Source of the DNA: Henricia sp. BOLD:AAB3569
Taxonomy: Eukaryota; Echinodermata; Asteroidea; Spinulosida; Echinasteridae
Reading direction: 5' to 3'
Length of the DNA: 64,000 nucleotides
Assembly: GCA_037783545.1 (NCBI GenBank)
Contig: JBBELK010000369.1
Coordinates: 434,001-498,000, forward strand
The translations under genes and the position numbers were made by a program. Within the stretch, counting starts at the first letter, position 1; each line of letters starts with the position of its first letter. The notes beneath the pieces were generated by a model that was given only the letters and a program-made list of their open reading frames with translations, had not been told where the DNA came from and made no database searches. Positions 21,601 through 36,600 of the stretch are shown piece by piece.

Positions 21601-24600
21601 ATGAAAACGTTTTCATCTCCATTGCAATCGAACATTATCGACACCACCTTGAGTAATGTAGGTCCACCAAACTCTGGGACATACACATGTAGAGCATCAA
21701 CAGATGTGTCAAGTCACAGTAAAAACTACATGCTCTCTGTTGGTAAGTATCCGTACTGAAGATTTATTTGCTTGAACTTGGGCCTCAATCGCTGTGTTTA
21801 CACCAGTCCCTAGCTCAGGATCAAGATTGATCCCCTGATATGAGTGTGTCAGTGTTAATTGCAATGATCCGGAGTGCCGTGTTTGCATTCTGTAGTTAAT
21901 CTTGAGCGCGGCGCCAGAAGTTGCAGTCAAAGATCATGCTCTATGTGTGCATGTACAGAACAATGTGTGCATGTAAAGTAGAGTGTACATTGTACTATGC
22001 TAGTGTTCAAGTCCGCTTGAATTTCGCACGCTTTTCTTTTCAAGTAGCTGTTGAGTGGATGTGGCAAAGATTAATTGCTTATCAAACCGCAAACTGATCC
22101 CGAGCTCGGGGTTCGACCCTCTGCCAATGCGAGACCAAAATCTCAGGGTCTGATCCGGAGCGTTTACACTCAGTTTGTGATCTGGAGCTGATCCTGAGCT
22201 CGGTGTTTGACTCCGAGCTCGGGATCAAGTGCAAACAAGCTGAAATGCGGTACATATGCACAGAAAGATCTTGTGTCAGTTTTCTTGGTCGTTCGGACAG
22301 AGTATAATTTCTATTTTTAAACCCTATGGTTAATTTTTGGCAAATTCACAGTGCAAAAACTTCTTTGTAACATCAATTTCTTTTTGGTGTTTGCTTTCAC
22401 ATGAAGCATAAACCAGCCTTAAAGCTGCAACTTGTCTGACAAATAACGCTATATTGCCATTTCCAGTGCTAAGAAAAATTTTCATCTGATTTTCCCCTGT
22501 CAGATTGTAGGCAGGGCTATTACGGAGTTGGTTGTTCTTCTCGCTGTACTTGTGTAAGTGATGGAAGCTGTAATGATGTGAATGGTACATGCTCCTGCAC
22601 TCCAGCCTTTACTGGGGCAACATGTGATAAGAGTAAGCAGAAAAAAAACCAATAATAGAAATATGTGTCAGTTAGAGTATGCAGTTTGGGCAAAAAGTTG
22701 CATTTTTTAGATACTATTATTATTATTATTATTATTATTTCTTTCTGGTATTCATACCAAGGATTCCTCAATAGTGCTCATTGCACTGTCACTCGCAAGC
22801 GTGAGGAAACCCATGAAGAATTATAATTAGAAATGGCCAGAGACACCGGGGATGATCCCCCTTGCTCTTCACGAAAGAATGCTCTGGGATCTTTAGAGTG
22901 CGTTTCCATTACCTAACACACTGGACCAACGGCTTTACATCCCTTCCGAAGGATGGAGCAAGTGTGGTTGAGTGCCTTGCCCAAGGGCACAGGTACCGTA
23001 GCCGTGGGGAGGTTCGAACCCGCAACCCCAAGTTTTCACCTATGATTGCGAGTCAATGACCTAAACCGCTCGGCCACGGTATCCCACTGTCGAGGGATAG
23101 GATGAACATGCCTTTAGTTTAGAATGGGGGTAACTAACATGCATGTAGTGGGGTTAGCTAGGCAGTTGGACTGCACTTGGCAGGTTGGTCGAGCGTTATG
23201 ACCAAAATATGGTTTTATCACCAAAATGTGAGTGTTAAAAAGACCAAATGTATCATTTGCAAGGGGAAACTTTTTACAGATTCTTGGAATAAGGGCGTAA
23301 CATATTTAAAGAATGTTGGTAAACAAGCCTGCAGAAATGTCAGCTACATGTACATAGATGCATCAATGCTTTAGAAAACCTTCAAAATCCATGGATGGTT
23401 TTTTTGTTAAGTGAATGTTTTTTTGAAATTTACCTTTAGTTGTTAATTTCCGACAGAAAGTAAAAAATTACCGTATTTTTATGGTAGAAAGTAAATTTTA
23501 GTAGATGTGTGCAACCGTGGGCTATTCGATGTAGGCCTACAGGGAACATAAATAAAAGTTTGTGGAAAAATTGCCAACTGAAAGTGCTTTTTAAAAATTA
23601 TTTGTAATGTCTGCAGAAAATGTTTACAATTTATTCAACACAAAAGCCATGCATGGATTTTTAAGGTTTCCTGAACTACATGTATTACTGCATCCATGTG
23701 GCTGAAATTTCTGCAAGGCAGTTTATCAACATCTTTTGTTTTATGTCATGCTTTTATTCCTGTGTCTAGTCATGTAACTGTTTTTCATGTTCTGTGATTT
23801 TCATTTCAGAATCAATTACCATCACCTCATTTCAACCAATGAGCAATGACCCTGTGGTTCGTGATGATGACAATCCGAATGACGTTATCATGAGATGCCA
23901 TGTCAACTTGGCCCAAAGTGAAATACAGGGAGTGACAGTTGATCTTCTATCTCCAGATACGCAAAAGGCAATGACAATGGTTCTAGGTGAACCAGGAGTG
24001 TGGGAATACACCCTGATTGATGTACATCCAGAAAACTCGGGGCTGTATGTATGTCGTGTAACTGCACAACCTACTGCTGATAATACGATATATCGTGACA
24101 GTAACACATATGATCTTACTGTAATTGGTGAGTAAACCACCTGTTAGTCACTAATTAACTTTACAAGATATTTTAACATGACAATAAAGGTGTGGGTGGT
24201 CGGACTTAAACTGGACATTTAAAGGAGCGTATTCAGATTTGTTTCCAAAAAATGCATTTCATTTTCACCTAAGAATCACATAAATTACCTCCCCAAAATA
24301 CTATCCATGGGAAGAAAACAGGAAATTTGCAATCTCCAATTTTGATGTGGAAGCAAAAAGGTTGGTGTATTACTGCACTGCTTTATGGAACCAAATAAAT
24401 TAGTTTACAAAACATTTCAGAATGGTAATGAGAAAAATATGACAAATGATATGGTATCAAAATCTCAACAGCCATGGGAAAAATGGGGGGGTCAAAAAAT
24501 GTGATCTGGACACGATCCTTTAAGACTGGCTAGGGGCAAGGGGCGGTATTCTCAAAACGACTTAAGTCATGAAATTTAAGCGCCCCACTTAAATTCTAGA

Positions 24601-27600
24601 CTTAAGTCAAATCATAAAGTTAAGTGGTATTCACAACGCGTTTTCTTTTAGCGGCCCGCTTATTTTTGAGACTTAAACTTAAGTGTGGTCTGACCTGTCT
24701 TAAGTGCATTTAACGCTGGGTCAACTGTCATCAATTGCATTGTTTTTTCTGCCCAGTGTGTTATCGAAAAACGGTATGATTGATTAGAGAACGCCTAAAC
24801 AACTTAGCGATGGGAGATACAACAAATTTCAATTTATATATTCTTACTGACCTTAAAAAGCCTTCGTTTTCCGTCTTTGTTCGCCACTGACCATTGACTA
24901 CCGCATAGCACAACGTACGTCGTCTAGTACAAGCACGCGTATGTGCACGACACGCGCGTAATGTGCGCGTATGATGCACGCGCGTATGATGCACGCGCGT
25001 AGTAATCGAATGTTTTTGAAACGTCCGCGTGTGGTCTGCGCTGCTTTGATTGCAGAGACATTATGACGTGACAGAGTTAAGCGTGCACTAATTGATTAAG
25101 TACACCACTAAGGTAAGCGGGGAGCTTAAATCTTTTGTGAATACGAAGTTGAGTGCCCCACTTATCTTAGCGGGGTGCTTAGATTTAAGACAGACTTAAG
25201 TACTCCACTTAGATTGAGTTTTGTGAATACCGCCCCAGGGGCGGTATTCTCAAAACGACTTAAGTCAGAAAATGTAAGTGTCCTGCTTAAATTCTAGACT
25301 TAATTCAAACCGAGAGTTGAGTGCTATTTACAACGTGTTTTTAGTTAGTGCCTCGCTTAATTTCAAGACTTAAGTTTAAGGGTGGTCGATTTAATGGTGG
25401 GCCACTTGTCTACCATTGCAGGGTTTTTACGCCCAGTACGTTGTCGAGAACAAATATGATTAATCAGAGAACCCCTAAAAAATGTTGACATTTTAAAAAT
25501 TTAGATTACACAGATTTCAATCTTTATTCAGTTACGCACCTTATAAAGCCTTCGTTTTTTGTCTTTGTTCGCCACTCACCATTGCGACTGCAATCACTGT
25601 GCACGTACGTATGTATTGTCCTTGTGGTACGTGCACGAGTATGCGTGTATTGTGCACGTATGTTACACGCACGAAGTTTTCGAATGTTTTTAAAATGTCT
25701 GCGCGTGTTATGCGCTGCTTTGATAGCAGAGACATTGTGACGTGACAGAGTTAAGCGTGCACTAATTGATTAAGTAGACCACTAAGATAAGCGGGGCGCT
25801 TAAATCTTTTGTGAATACGAAGTTGAGTGCTTAGATTTAAGACAAATTTAAGTACCCCGCTTAGATTTAGTTTTGTGAATACCGCCCCTGGAGAGGTTTA
25901 CATTATACATGTAAATAACTTAAATGTCATAACGACTTGAGTTAACTTGAGTCAAAGACTTGTTACAACTCTAACTGGGGTCATGTGTTGTTAATTACGA
26001 CTGCCATATTGTGAAACCCATGACTATATAATAATTTTACACGTTGGTCCTTTTTAATTTTTACTCTGCACAGATGTGGATGAGTGTCTAGAGAATATGG
26101 ACAATTGCCATGCAAATGCAACTTGTACAAATAAAAATGGCACATTTGTTTGCACGTGCAAGGATGGCTTTAGTGGATCTGGCGTTCAGTGTGATGGTAT
26201 GACACAAGTCTGTTCTTTTAGATTGATATATTTAGCTTTGTTATACACGGTGTTCCAGAAAAAAAGGAAACTGAGATTAAATTGCAAAAACGGCAACTGT
26301 TGTCTATTTTATGGCTGTTTCCTCTTTCTTATGACACCAAGAAATCCAGAATACTTTGATGGATGACTGAGCACCGATGATTCAAATCTACCCTGTCAAA
26401 AATAGCTTTGCACCAGGTTATGAATAGGTTCATGTGCTAAAAAAGATAAAAATTATAAAAATATTTTTAAAAATATTAAAATTATTTATTAAAACATAAC
26501 TTTGCATGTCATCCATGAAAGGTCATCTGGATTGCTTGGTTGGAGACTTTATTATTTCAGACAGTTTCAAAGTTATATGTAAAAAGTTAACTTTAAAAAC
26601 TTGCATAAATACTTTTTCCTTTCCTTTTGTAATGGGCATTTTAACTGACCAGACTCTGTGGAGACCTGTAGCCATGACAACTGACGTCTGTTTTGTCTAA
26701 TTTATTTATTTATTTGTTTGCAGATATTGATGAGTGTGCTGACATAAATAAAAATAATTGCCACAATGATGCTACATGCAATAACACTATCGGGAGTTTC
26801 TACTGTGTTTGCAACGATGGTTTTTCTGGAAACGGGATAACGTGCCAAAGTAAGAAAACTCTCTTTATTTTAGCCACCACGATTGCTTCACTTAATATCA
26901 ATGAGTGCTTCACTTATTCTTGTGTTTAAAAAAATTTCAGGCAAACTGTAATTTTAATTAATTTAAATAATTAAAAAAACAACAAAGACAAAAAAAAAAT
27001 GTAACAACCTTGACTAAGCCTACACCACCCAGTAGTCTGGTTCAAGTAGTTTGTATTATGTTGCTTAGTAAAGTATGAGGCGGAAACTAGTCCACACTGC
27101 TAGCGATCTTTGCAAATCAAGAATCTTGGGTGTCGGCCATTATGCAAACGTCGCATTCAAAAGGCTAATTCTGAATTCCAAAGTACAAAATTTACTTTTA
27201 AAAACATTCAGGGATTTTACCAAATTATGTGAAAAGGCCTAAAATGGGAATTCATTTTGGAGCTTGGACTCAACATAAGGGAAGACACACAAATCTTAAA
27301 CTGTCGGTACCGACAGCGTTTTTTTGTTTAGCCTGCACGAAGGGAGAAACCACAATATTCATCCCTTCGTGCAGACGGTTAAGTACCGCTATAAAAAATG
27401 TCGGTACCGCTGTCGGTACTGGCGGTTAGATTTGTGTTCTTCCCGTATGGTTTTTGGCTTGAACCAGGTTTCGTGCCCATGTCCCCTACCGGCCAACCAC
27501 ATGTTTATTCCCTCAATCTTTCAATAAAATAGTTTTTTTTCTGTTTATTTGCAGTGTGCACCCCTGTGAACTATGGATCAAACTGTATGGAAGTCTGCTC

Positions 27601-30600
27601 TTGTGTGGAACAAGTACCTGGACAGAATGATGTCACATGTAACCATGTAAATGGCTTATGCACCTGTAATATCGAATTTCTCGGCAAAGAATGTGACAAA
27701 GGTAAGATTTGTATACACATTGACTTTCAATGAAGCCTCTAGTAAATATAACATGGTCTGTGGGTGGATAGTATACACATATTGACTGCAGTGAGGGACA
27801 TGGTTAAGATTATAGGCCCATGATGATCTTGAAGCCATGACTATGCCCCGAGCCGGAAGCCGAGAGAACGTGTGGTCTAGTGGGTATACAGCCGTGCTCG
27901 TGATTGAAGGGTTATGGGTTCGAGCCCCACTTGTGCCAATGTGTTTGTGTCCGTGGGCAAGACACTTAATCTCAATTGCCTCGTCAATCCAAGCGATATT
28001 TGGGGAGCTGTTAGGGGAAATGCCACAATCTAACTGCTGATAGGGTTGTGCGCCTTGGCCAGGTAGCCACCGAGTTGAAGCGAAATGGTTCTGGTGATTT
28101 CCTGATGGCAACGGTAATAATGGCAACAGTGCCAGGAGTACCCTGTAGGGGGAATTCCACAATCTAAGTGCTGATAGGGTTGTGCGCCTTGGCCAGGTAG
28201 CCACCGAGTTGAAGCGAAATGGTTCTGGTGATTTCCTGATGGCAACGGTAATAATGGCAACAGTGCCAGGAGTACCCTGTAGGGAGAATTCCACAATCTA
28301 AGTGCTGATAGGGTTGGGTGTCTTGGCCAGGTAGCCACCTAGTTGAAGCGAAATGGTTCTGGTGATTCCCTGATAGCAGCGATAATGTTAATGGCAACCA
28401 CGCCAGGAGTACCCTAGGGTAGACGTGTGCGCTATACAAGTGTCCACCATTATTACATTATAGTCATGGCTTCTAGATCTCCAAGGGCAAACCATGACCC
28501 AAATAAAAAGCAGTCAATATATGTTTTATATGCCGAATGTGTAGATTTATGTCATCTGATTGGTTAAAAGTGCTGTGGAATCCCAATCAAGTATGCCATG
28601 TTTCATCAAAATCTGAGTTGGTCGGGTTTAAAATGTAAATTTGTTTGGGTGGTTTGACATGGAATGACCCTTTTGTATATGTGTGGTTCTGAAAAGAACC
28701 GGTGAGTGAACTCAACGTTTCAAAAAGTGTACTCGGTCCCAGCCTCTAAACCCAAGCCATTCCACTTCAGTGCACACATTGTTCCACCAACCCTCCCATC
28801 CAGTACTTAAGCTCAGTATCATCACGAGTCCGGCACTTCTCCTTAAGACGAACAAAGTACACTGTTCCAAACGTTGAATTCACACTCACCGGTTCTTTCC
28901 AGAACCACACATCTTCAACAGAGATATTTCACATGGTGCTGCTGCAAATAAATTGCACTTAAAAATTGTTACATTGTTGTTGGATTTTTACAGCCAAGCT
29001 TGCTCCTAAACTTGTTCCTGATCCATTCCCCGTTCTTGATCGGTCTGGGCTGGACAATGTGACATGGAGATGCGACATCAAGCTGCATTCCAGAGACCTC
29101 TCTGGTAATGTTACTATCACCTACCCAAACGGCTCTAAGTACCCAACGACAATGAATGGCGAGGGCTTGTATGAGCTGGTATTAAACGACGTGACACCAA
29201 ATAATAATGGTTTGTACAGATGTGAGGCAACAGCAAATGGAATGATGCCTCAAAGTGGTGAATTCCTCTTAGATGTCCTGAGTGAGTATAATCAATATTG
29301 GTTTGTTTTTTTGACAAGCTTAGCAATACTTCTAGAGCATGTTTCTACTGTGAACGATTGGCGTTTTGGAAATGCTTGGGTACCGTTATCCATCCAAGAG
29401 AAAAATGGTTATTCACGGATGCATGCAACAGCAAATTCATAAATACCATAGACAGTTTATGCATCCCTATTGGTTGAAAGCACAATCAATGGTAGTTTTA
29501 AATGGACGATGAAGGCCCAGTCAGTCTTAAACACTTCTGAGCCTGGCTCGCGGCCGCCCGCGCCTGTGCACCGATCAGCGCGTATGGAATGCACGCACAA
29601 TATGCATGCTCCCGGAAGCAAATTGTGCACTGTGATGACAAGTACCCGGTCGTGTGCGTGCCCGTACAACACGTTTGCATCATGCGTAATGCGCGCGATC
29701 GAACAAAAACACACAGCTAGCGTTGAGTTAATGCAAAACAGTTAATGCAAAACGACAAGCTAATTTTGGTGAGTTTTACCGATTTACACAAATGTATTTA
29801 TGAATGGGATTAAAAGTAGGTTTGGCCAGTCTTTAACAATCCGTTTAAAACCGGCTGGGGTCCCGAGCGCTGATAATGGCCCTCGCCTGGCCAAACCTAC
29901 TTTTAATCCCTAATTAAAACCTGCTCAAAGAAAATTGTTGACGGCTGAAACAGACGATTATGTTTTTACTCGGGCGTGTCGTGCAAACTACATGTACTGC
30001 GTACATGTGCATGCAGCGTTTAAAATATGGGCATTTTCTCCACAGTAGAAACAAGATAATGGTTAAGGGCATTGCTCAACAGATTGCCAAAAATAATTTT
30101 TTTTTAAATACCAATGCCCATAGTGGAAACACACTCGTCAGAAAAACCAGAAACCAGAGAGACAACTTATACAAACTTCTTCGTTCACTTTTTTAATGCA
30201 TGCATTCAAATTATTCTAATTCCAAATTTATGGCTGCACTGTTTAGTGAAATAATTCTCTTTGACTTCATTGGACAGTCAAAGTAGACATTTGGTGTGCT
30301 TGGTGGAATTTTAGGCTTTTCAACTTACTTTGAAGGCCATAAAAGATGTACAAATTGAGAGGCTAAAACAGTCAACATTTTTCCATGCTCTGGAAACATT
30401 TCAATGTCTTTAATCATTTGGTGCACGTTATGTGCCCAGGGGCGGATCCAGGATTTTGAAAAGGGGAGGGGAGGTTCGTGAAATGTTTAAGCATGAAATG
30501 CTGATGACAATGAAATAGCTAGCGTGTAGCACGAAGCCCTAACGGCTTCTAGATGAATTCTAGATGCTTTGTGGTGCGATCTTTAACCACTTTAAGTGGG

Positions 30601-33600
30601 AAAAGTGTGCACAAAAAGTGGAAATATATTTATTTTTTATTTAATTTTTTTGAAAAGGGGGGATGCGGTGGGGGGAGTGCGTGGATCCGCCCCTGGTGCC
30701 AGAAGGTACCTCCCCCTTTCATTGGTTCCCCATTGTAAACAAAGAAGTATGCAACATTCATAAAGTGAAGAACAAAATATTGTACTAAAATTGTTCTTAT
30801 TATCTTCAAGGTTTGACTTTATATCAAAGAATACTTGTGGACTTTCTGTATTGGAATAGTTTTTCTACTTGATGCACAAATCCACAGTAAAAATGCAAAT
30901 CCAACAAAAATTCCCAGTAATTTTGAAGTAAAGCAAAAATTGCAATCATTGTAATTTTTTAAAATTTATTTTCTTCTGTATCTTACAGTTGTGGGCAGAA
31001 TCATATCTGTGTCGCCTCCCGTAGAGGGTCAAGTTGGCACCACCGTCGAGGTTAACTGTACCGTTTATGCCAGTCAGGGGGCAAATATCACATGGTTCTC
31101 GGTATCTGATGAAGACACGCCAATTGAGAATGACGACAAGTACAATATAATGCGATCGGGCGAAGAATTTGAGCAGACGAGTACCCTTAGAGTCAGCAAT
31201 TTGGATCCAAATACGGACAATGGCACATACATCTGCAAAGCTACTGAAGACAGGAAGGAAGTTGAAATTATCGTCATTGGTGAGTTTTTTGTTAGGAAAT
31301 TGCCACGGCCGAGCGGTCTAGTGGCTTGTAGTCAAGACCTTAGTTAAAATCTAAGGTTGTGGGTTCGAGTCCGGCTTGCATGCGGTACATGTGCCCTTGG
31401 GCAAGGCACTTTGCCATGGATTGCCTCTCTCCACCCAGGAGTAAATGGGTACCTGTGAGGGTAGTGAATGATATAATTGAGCTCAATGACCAGGGATGAT
31501 GATAAATGTTATCAGCACCTTGAGCACCTTGCGTGGTGCATATGTGTGCTATATCAAACTCCATCATTATAGAGCTTTATCACGTTGCGGCCATCTTCCC
31601 TTTTCTCCTATTAAAATGAACGTAACCAAAGCGAGGCTTGCAGAAAAAATAGTTTGGTCTTGTTTTAAAATTGTTCATTGTGTGCATCACAATGGCATAG
31701 GCGTTGCGCGATCAAGAGAGCGCGCATCGTGGACAGTGATTCTCAACGGGAGATACACGCGCTATCGCGCAATCGCACTGATCGTGCCCAACACGTCCTA
31801 TGGGGAACAAGACAAAGATAGATGCACCGTGATAAAGGTCTATTATTATTCTCATTGAAAATCAGATACCCTCTTAACAATTTAAAGTTCGAAATTTGTG
31901 TTCATCTGTGGAAAAAACGTGCATGCACACAAAAACACACGTATGAAAAGTAAATTGGATGGAATGTGATACAAATTGGCAAAAACAACCTGACAAACAC
32001 ACCACTTTGAATGAATGTGACATGCGTAGTAAGAAATGGTACCGTACACAAAACAATACATAAGTACACAAAATGGTAAAAGGCAAAGTTAACATTTAAA
32101 GAATTCCTGGGATTTTACTGATTTATTCAAAATATTATGTGTCTTTCCACAGTAAAGGAGGCATTTTGGCAACACAGACCATATTTTTGAGGAAATACCT
32201 TTGTCTGGTCTAAAAATAAAAGAAATAAGTTTCAGTTGTTCTGAAGAGATAAAAAGGGTTACAAATAGTGTGACAACATGCCCTTTTAAAACCTGTGTTG
32301 CCAAAATGCCCCCTTTACCGTGGAAAGAATCAAATAGGGATTTTGGCTCGGGCAATTATCAACATCCAGGTTTCTAGGCGGTCTTTATGAATAAATAGCT
32401 TTTAAAGACCGGCCACCTATGCCTTTATTGCCTTGTTCAACTTTCCAAAAAACAAAATCATCAACTTTACAAAAAAACTCATCACTAGATTATGCTTATT
32501 CTCATGGTCGGTGCCATGTAACATCCGGTAGGACTAAAGCGAAAATACACATGTGACCACGCTAACAAGCGAAGGAACAAAGCTGTTGTCTATGCAACAC
32601 CTACACGTATCTAAGCACGAATGATTTTGTTTTCACGGTCCTATGCCCGTATACAAGGCATACCTTGTATGACACCTGGTCAAAAAAGTACCAGGATGTG
32701 CGACCGCGAGAATTTTAAATGTCAGTTTCATGTAATCTCTTACAACAAACTGGTTGTTTTTGTTTTATTTATTTCAGAGGCTCCGATAATTAAAGGCATT
32801 ACTGTAACCACTAAGAGTAAACAGGAACTGCAAGTCTCATGGGCTATTGATTTTAACGGCAATGTGCCGCTCTATGAGTGCATGGTAAATTACAGCGACA
32901 CGCAAATTGGTCAGGGAGTTCAAGCTCCAGGCAGCCTCAACAATGCCGTCAGTCATGTCATAATGGGCCTTAATCCATACACGTGGTATTATGTCAATGT
33001 CCAGTGTAAAAACAAAGTCGGCGTGAGTAACGTTCTCCCTGGGGGCCCTCAGCGCACTAATCAATCAGGTAGGTCTTACATCTTGCAAATTTGTTTGTTG
33101 TTGTTGTTAATTTTATGGCATTTTCGGCAACTAAGGCCCTTTATGCCATCAACTATACGATTTTAGCTATAACTATACTTTATTATCAACTTGAGATGAC
33201 GAAGAAGGAGTTGCAGTTTTAGAAGTGCGAGGAAAACCCCCAGAGAAATGCCCCAGGGGAAAACCCACGCGGTCAAGTAGGGACTGCAAACCCAATCCAC
33301 ATACACCGCGTTTACACTCGAATCGGCAAAGGTGGATACACAAGACTGAACCACAAGACTGAACATTTGCCGCGTTTACACTACACCCCAAATCGCTTCA
33401 ACTCGCTTCAGAAACCGCAAAAGTCACCACTAAATGTAACTGCAGCGCATGCGTGAGCTGTTGGGTGTTGCTGCACTAGTGCCAGATTGGTCAATTAAAT
33501 CTACTACACTGCGGGCACCGCCCCAAGGACACTCAAATTGCCGAATCTGTATTCGGGTAGCGTTTACACTACAAGCGACCTTGACGATTGCAGGGTTCAA

Positions 33601-36600
33601 CCCCGCAATTGCGGGGTTCAACCCTACCCCAAAGGTGACTTGAAAAAGGCGAATCAGACCCGGGTCTGATCCGCCTTTTTAAATTCACCTTTTGCGTTTA
33701 CACTTAGTGCCTACCCGGCTTCAACTCCCCTTTTTGGAAATTGCGGAGTTCGATTCGGCAAAGGCGAATCGAGTGTAAACAGGGGTGATACACGCTCCAG
33801 AATCAAACCCGGGACGCCAGAGGTGAAGGGCGGGAAAAGATTTACTGTGCCAACCTGACTGCCCTTGCAAATTTTATACAGTTGTAAAAGGCCCTGATTT
33901 TTACAGAGATGTTACTGTTAAAGGTTTTCCCAGAACTTTGCTTTTGTTTCTATTCAGAGAAAAACCAGAATAAATCACAACATTGTTTTTATCACCAAAA
34001 TTCATGTTAGCTAACTATTCTTCTAATTCACAGTTTATCAAAACGTATTTTAAAGGCACAGGCTCGTCAGCAATGCGCGAGCGGCAAATTCGTGCCACAA
34101 AATATGCAGCTCCACGCCTTTGCTATGGAGCTGCGTATTTCGTAGCACTAATTTGGCGCCCGTGCATTGCTGACGAGCCTGTGCCTTTAAAACCAGGGGC
34201 GGTATTCAATTTAGTACTTAAATTACTTAGTATTTACATGTAGCTTTGCTAAGAAAATGACCTATCTTGTATTCAAAGCCTTCTAAGAAATTTACTTTAG
34301 TAAGTAAAATACTAAGATAAATTGTGACGTTACAAATTTATGCAGGGTGCAGAACTCCCTAAACAGCCAATCAAATACTGCGTGAGATGCACCATAAACC
34401 ACGCCTTCTCATGAGCGTTTTTCTCGCGCAAAACACGCTACATGCACACCCAAACAAAACCTGGGGCTAATTTCATGGCGCTGCTAAGCACAAAAATTTG
34501 CTTAGGACAGGATTTGTTTGCTTTATTTTGCAAAAATAGATTGCCTGCCAAAATCGTAAGTGATATGTATTGAAAGGTATTCTCCTACTCTTGCGAAGAA
34601 CACAAGTTGGCGAATATTTTTGGCTTGTAATCCATTTTATAAGGCAAAGAAATCCTGTGCTAAGCAAATTTTTGTGCTTAGCAGCGCCATGAAATTGGCC
34701 CCTGGTCTAAACCGTTTACAGTATGCATGTGATGTACATTTAACAAGTGTGCTTCCCTGCCTTCTCAAATTTATAAAAAAAATACTTTCCCAAAAATACC
34801 AAATGTTCTTAAGTATTTTTCTGAAGTAAACAACTTTGCTACAGCCAAAAACTAAGTACAATTCCTATGTATTTGGCTTAAGTATTGAATTGAATACCGC
34901 CCCAGTTTTATTATTGCACATTTTTGGTTTTTTGTTTAATGTTAATTTCCATATTGATTAAGTGTTATGTCACAATTGATTGCTTTCCGGTGACGTAACG
35001 CCTTCCATCCACCATTTTGGTTGTCATTTTTCGTGGCCCGAGAAGTAACCGGCAAAAAGAGCAAGAAAAGCGCATTGGTTGCGCTTACCTCTGTTGCTTG
35101 ACCTTGCTTTATGTTGTTACGCCATGGCTGTTGTATCGATAAAGATATAAACATATTTCTTCCCGCTAAAAATCGCGATCAAGCAAAAGCACTTTCGTTT
35201 TTACAAGCTGAGTGCATGCTCAATAATTTGAACGTATCGCAGCGTGCGTGCGGCATCTTCAAATGAAAATACGCTGGCGAGTATTTTTTACGCGTGTTCA
35301 TGTGCGTCTATTGGCGCTCGCGTGTACGCGCGTGACTGTTGATACTCCAAACATTCCCGGATGTTCTACATCACGGAAAGCAAACAATGGTCAAATAGTT
35401 TATTGACTACAACAATATGCCTATTCCTAGAACCGTCTCAGCCGCTGCGACCTGCTGAGAGAAACGTACAGAAGAAGAGCTTTGAGGTAATATGGGAAGA
35501 GCCTGATATGAAGAATGGGCCAATAAGCTTCTACACAGTCACCATCAAGAAAGATGCTAATGAAATCAGAAAAAGTAAGTAGTAACAGAATTTTCAATTT
35601 CTCTACCAAGAGTTGACATGCACATGTATGCAAACATCAGGGGCCAATAGACCTTTATCACGGTGCGTCCATCTTTGTCTTGTTTCCCATAGCATGTGTC
35701 GGGTACGATCAATACGTCTGCGCGTCCGGTTGCACCCTTGAGTAAGGCGTTTAACCCCAAATGCTCCATCCTTTGGATGGGATATAAAGCCGTTGGTCTA
35801 TTCACAAAGATAAGGCGATTTCCCCGGCATCTCTGGTTTGACTGCCGAAGGCACCGTCTGCCTTAGTATCTCAGTGGTTAGGTAGTTCAAGGAACTTTGT
35901 GTTTTTCTTTCGTTTACCAAGTCGACATCATCCATGCAAGTTACTGATTGGTATTTGAGAGAAGACGAAGAAATGCTCAGTTTTAAAGGTGGGAAGAAAA
36001 CCCCTACACATATAGGGGGAACCCACGGAATCAAGCAGGGACTGAGAACCCAATCCACATACTGACCCGGACGGGATTCGAACCAGGGCCACACAGGTGC
36101 AAGGCAAGGAAATCAGCACTACTCCAACCTGATTCCCCACTCAATTTTATTGCTAAATACTGGAAATTATGCAATATATTGTTTTGTAATCTGTTTTCCT
36201 ACATTAATAAACATATATTTGCCTTAAAGGTTCTTAATTTGTACTTTTAATCAAATTCTATCACAGAACCTTAGCAAATTTTCAGTGTCATACGAATGAT
36301 TTGCAATGAAAATATTCATTGTATTTTATGAATAGAAAGTAGAAATTTGAAATATGATTATTGTGTTTCTATTAGAACTTTTTTTTTCTTAGTGAAAACT
36401 TAAAAGATGACATATTATTGTAATTTTATGTACCTTACAGGTAATACAGCTTTAATGTTCATCAGTGTGGATGGCCTGTCACCGTATACAGAATACAATG
36501 TGGAAGTAACGGCATCCAACATGCAATTTGGGGATGAGCTAAGAGGAACCCCATCTTCAATTACCATCACAACTTTAGAAGATGGTAATTAAACCTAATC

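Noticed and set aside
27656..28439. Minus-strand frames of up to 212 codons with repeated [17 protein letters not shown] blocks
   Set aside because: They lie on the 134-bp tandem unit inside a SINE; the repeated peptide is a by-product of the repeat.
29457..29745. Overlapping frames on both strands near 29.5 kb
   Set aside because: Part of element L, which recurs at 38.6 and 39.4 kb.
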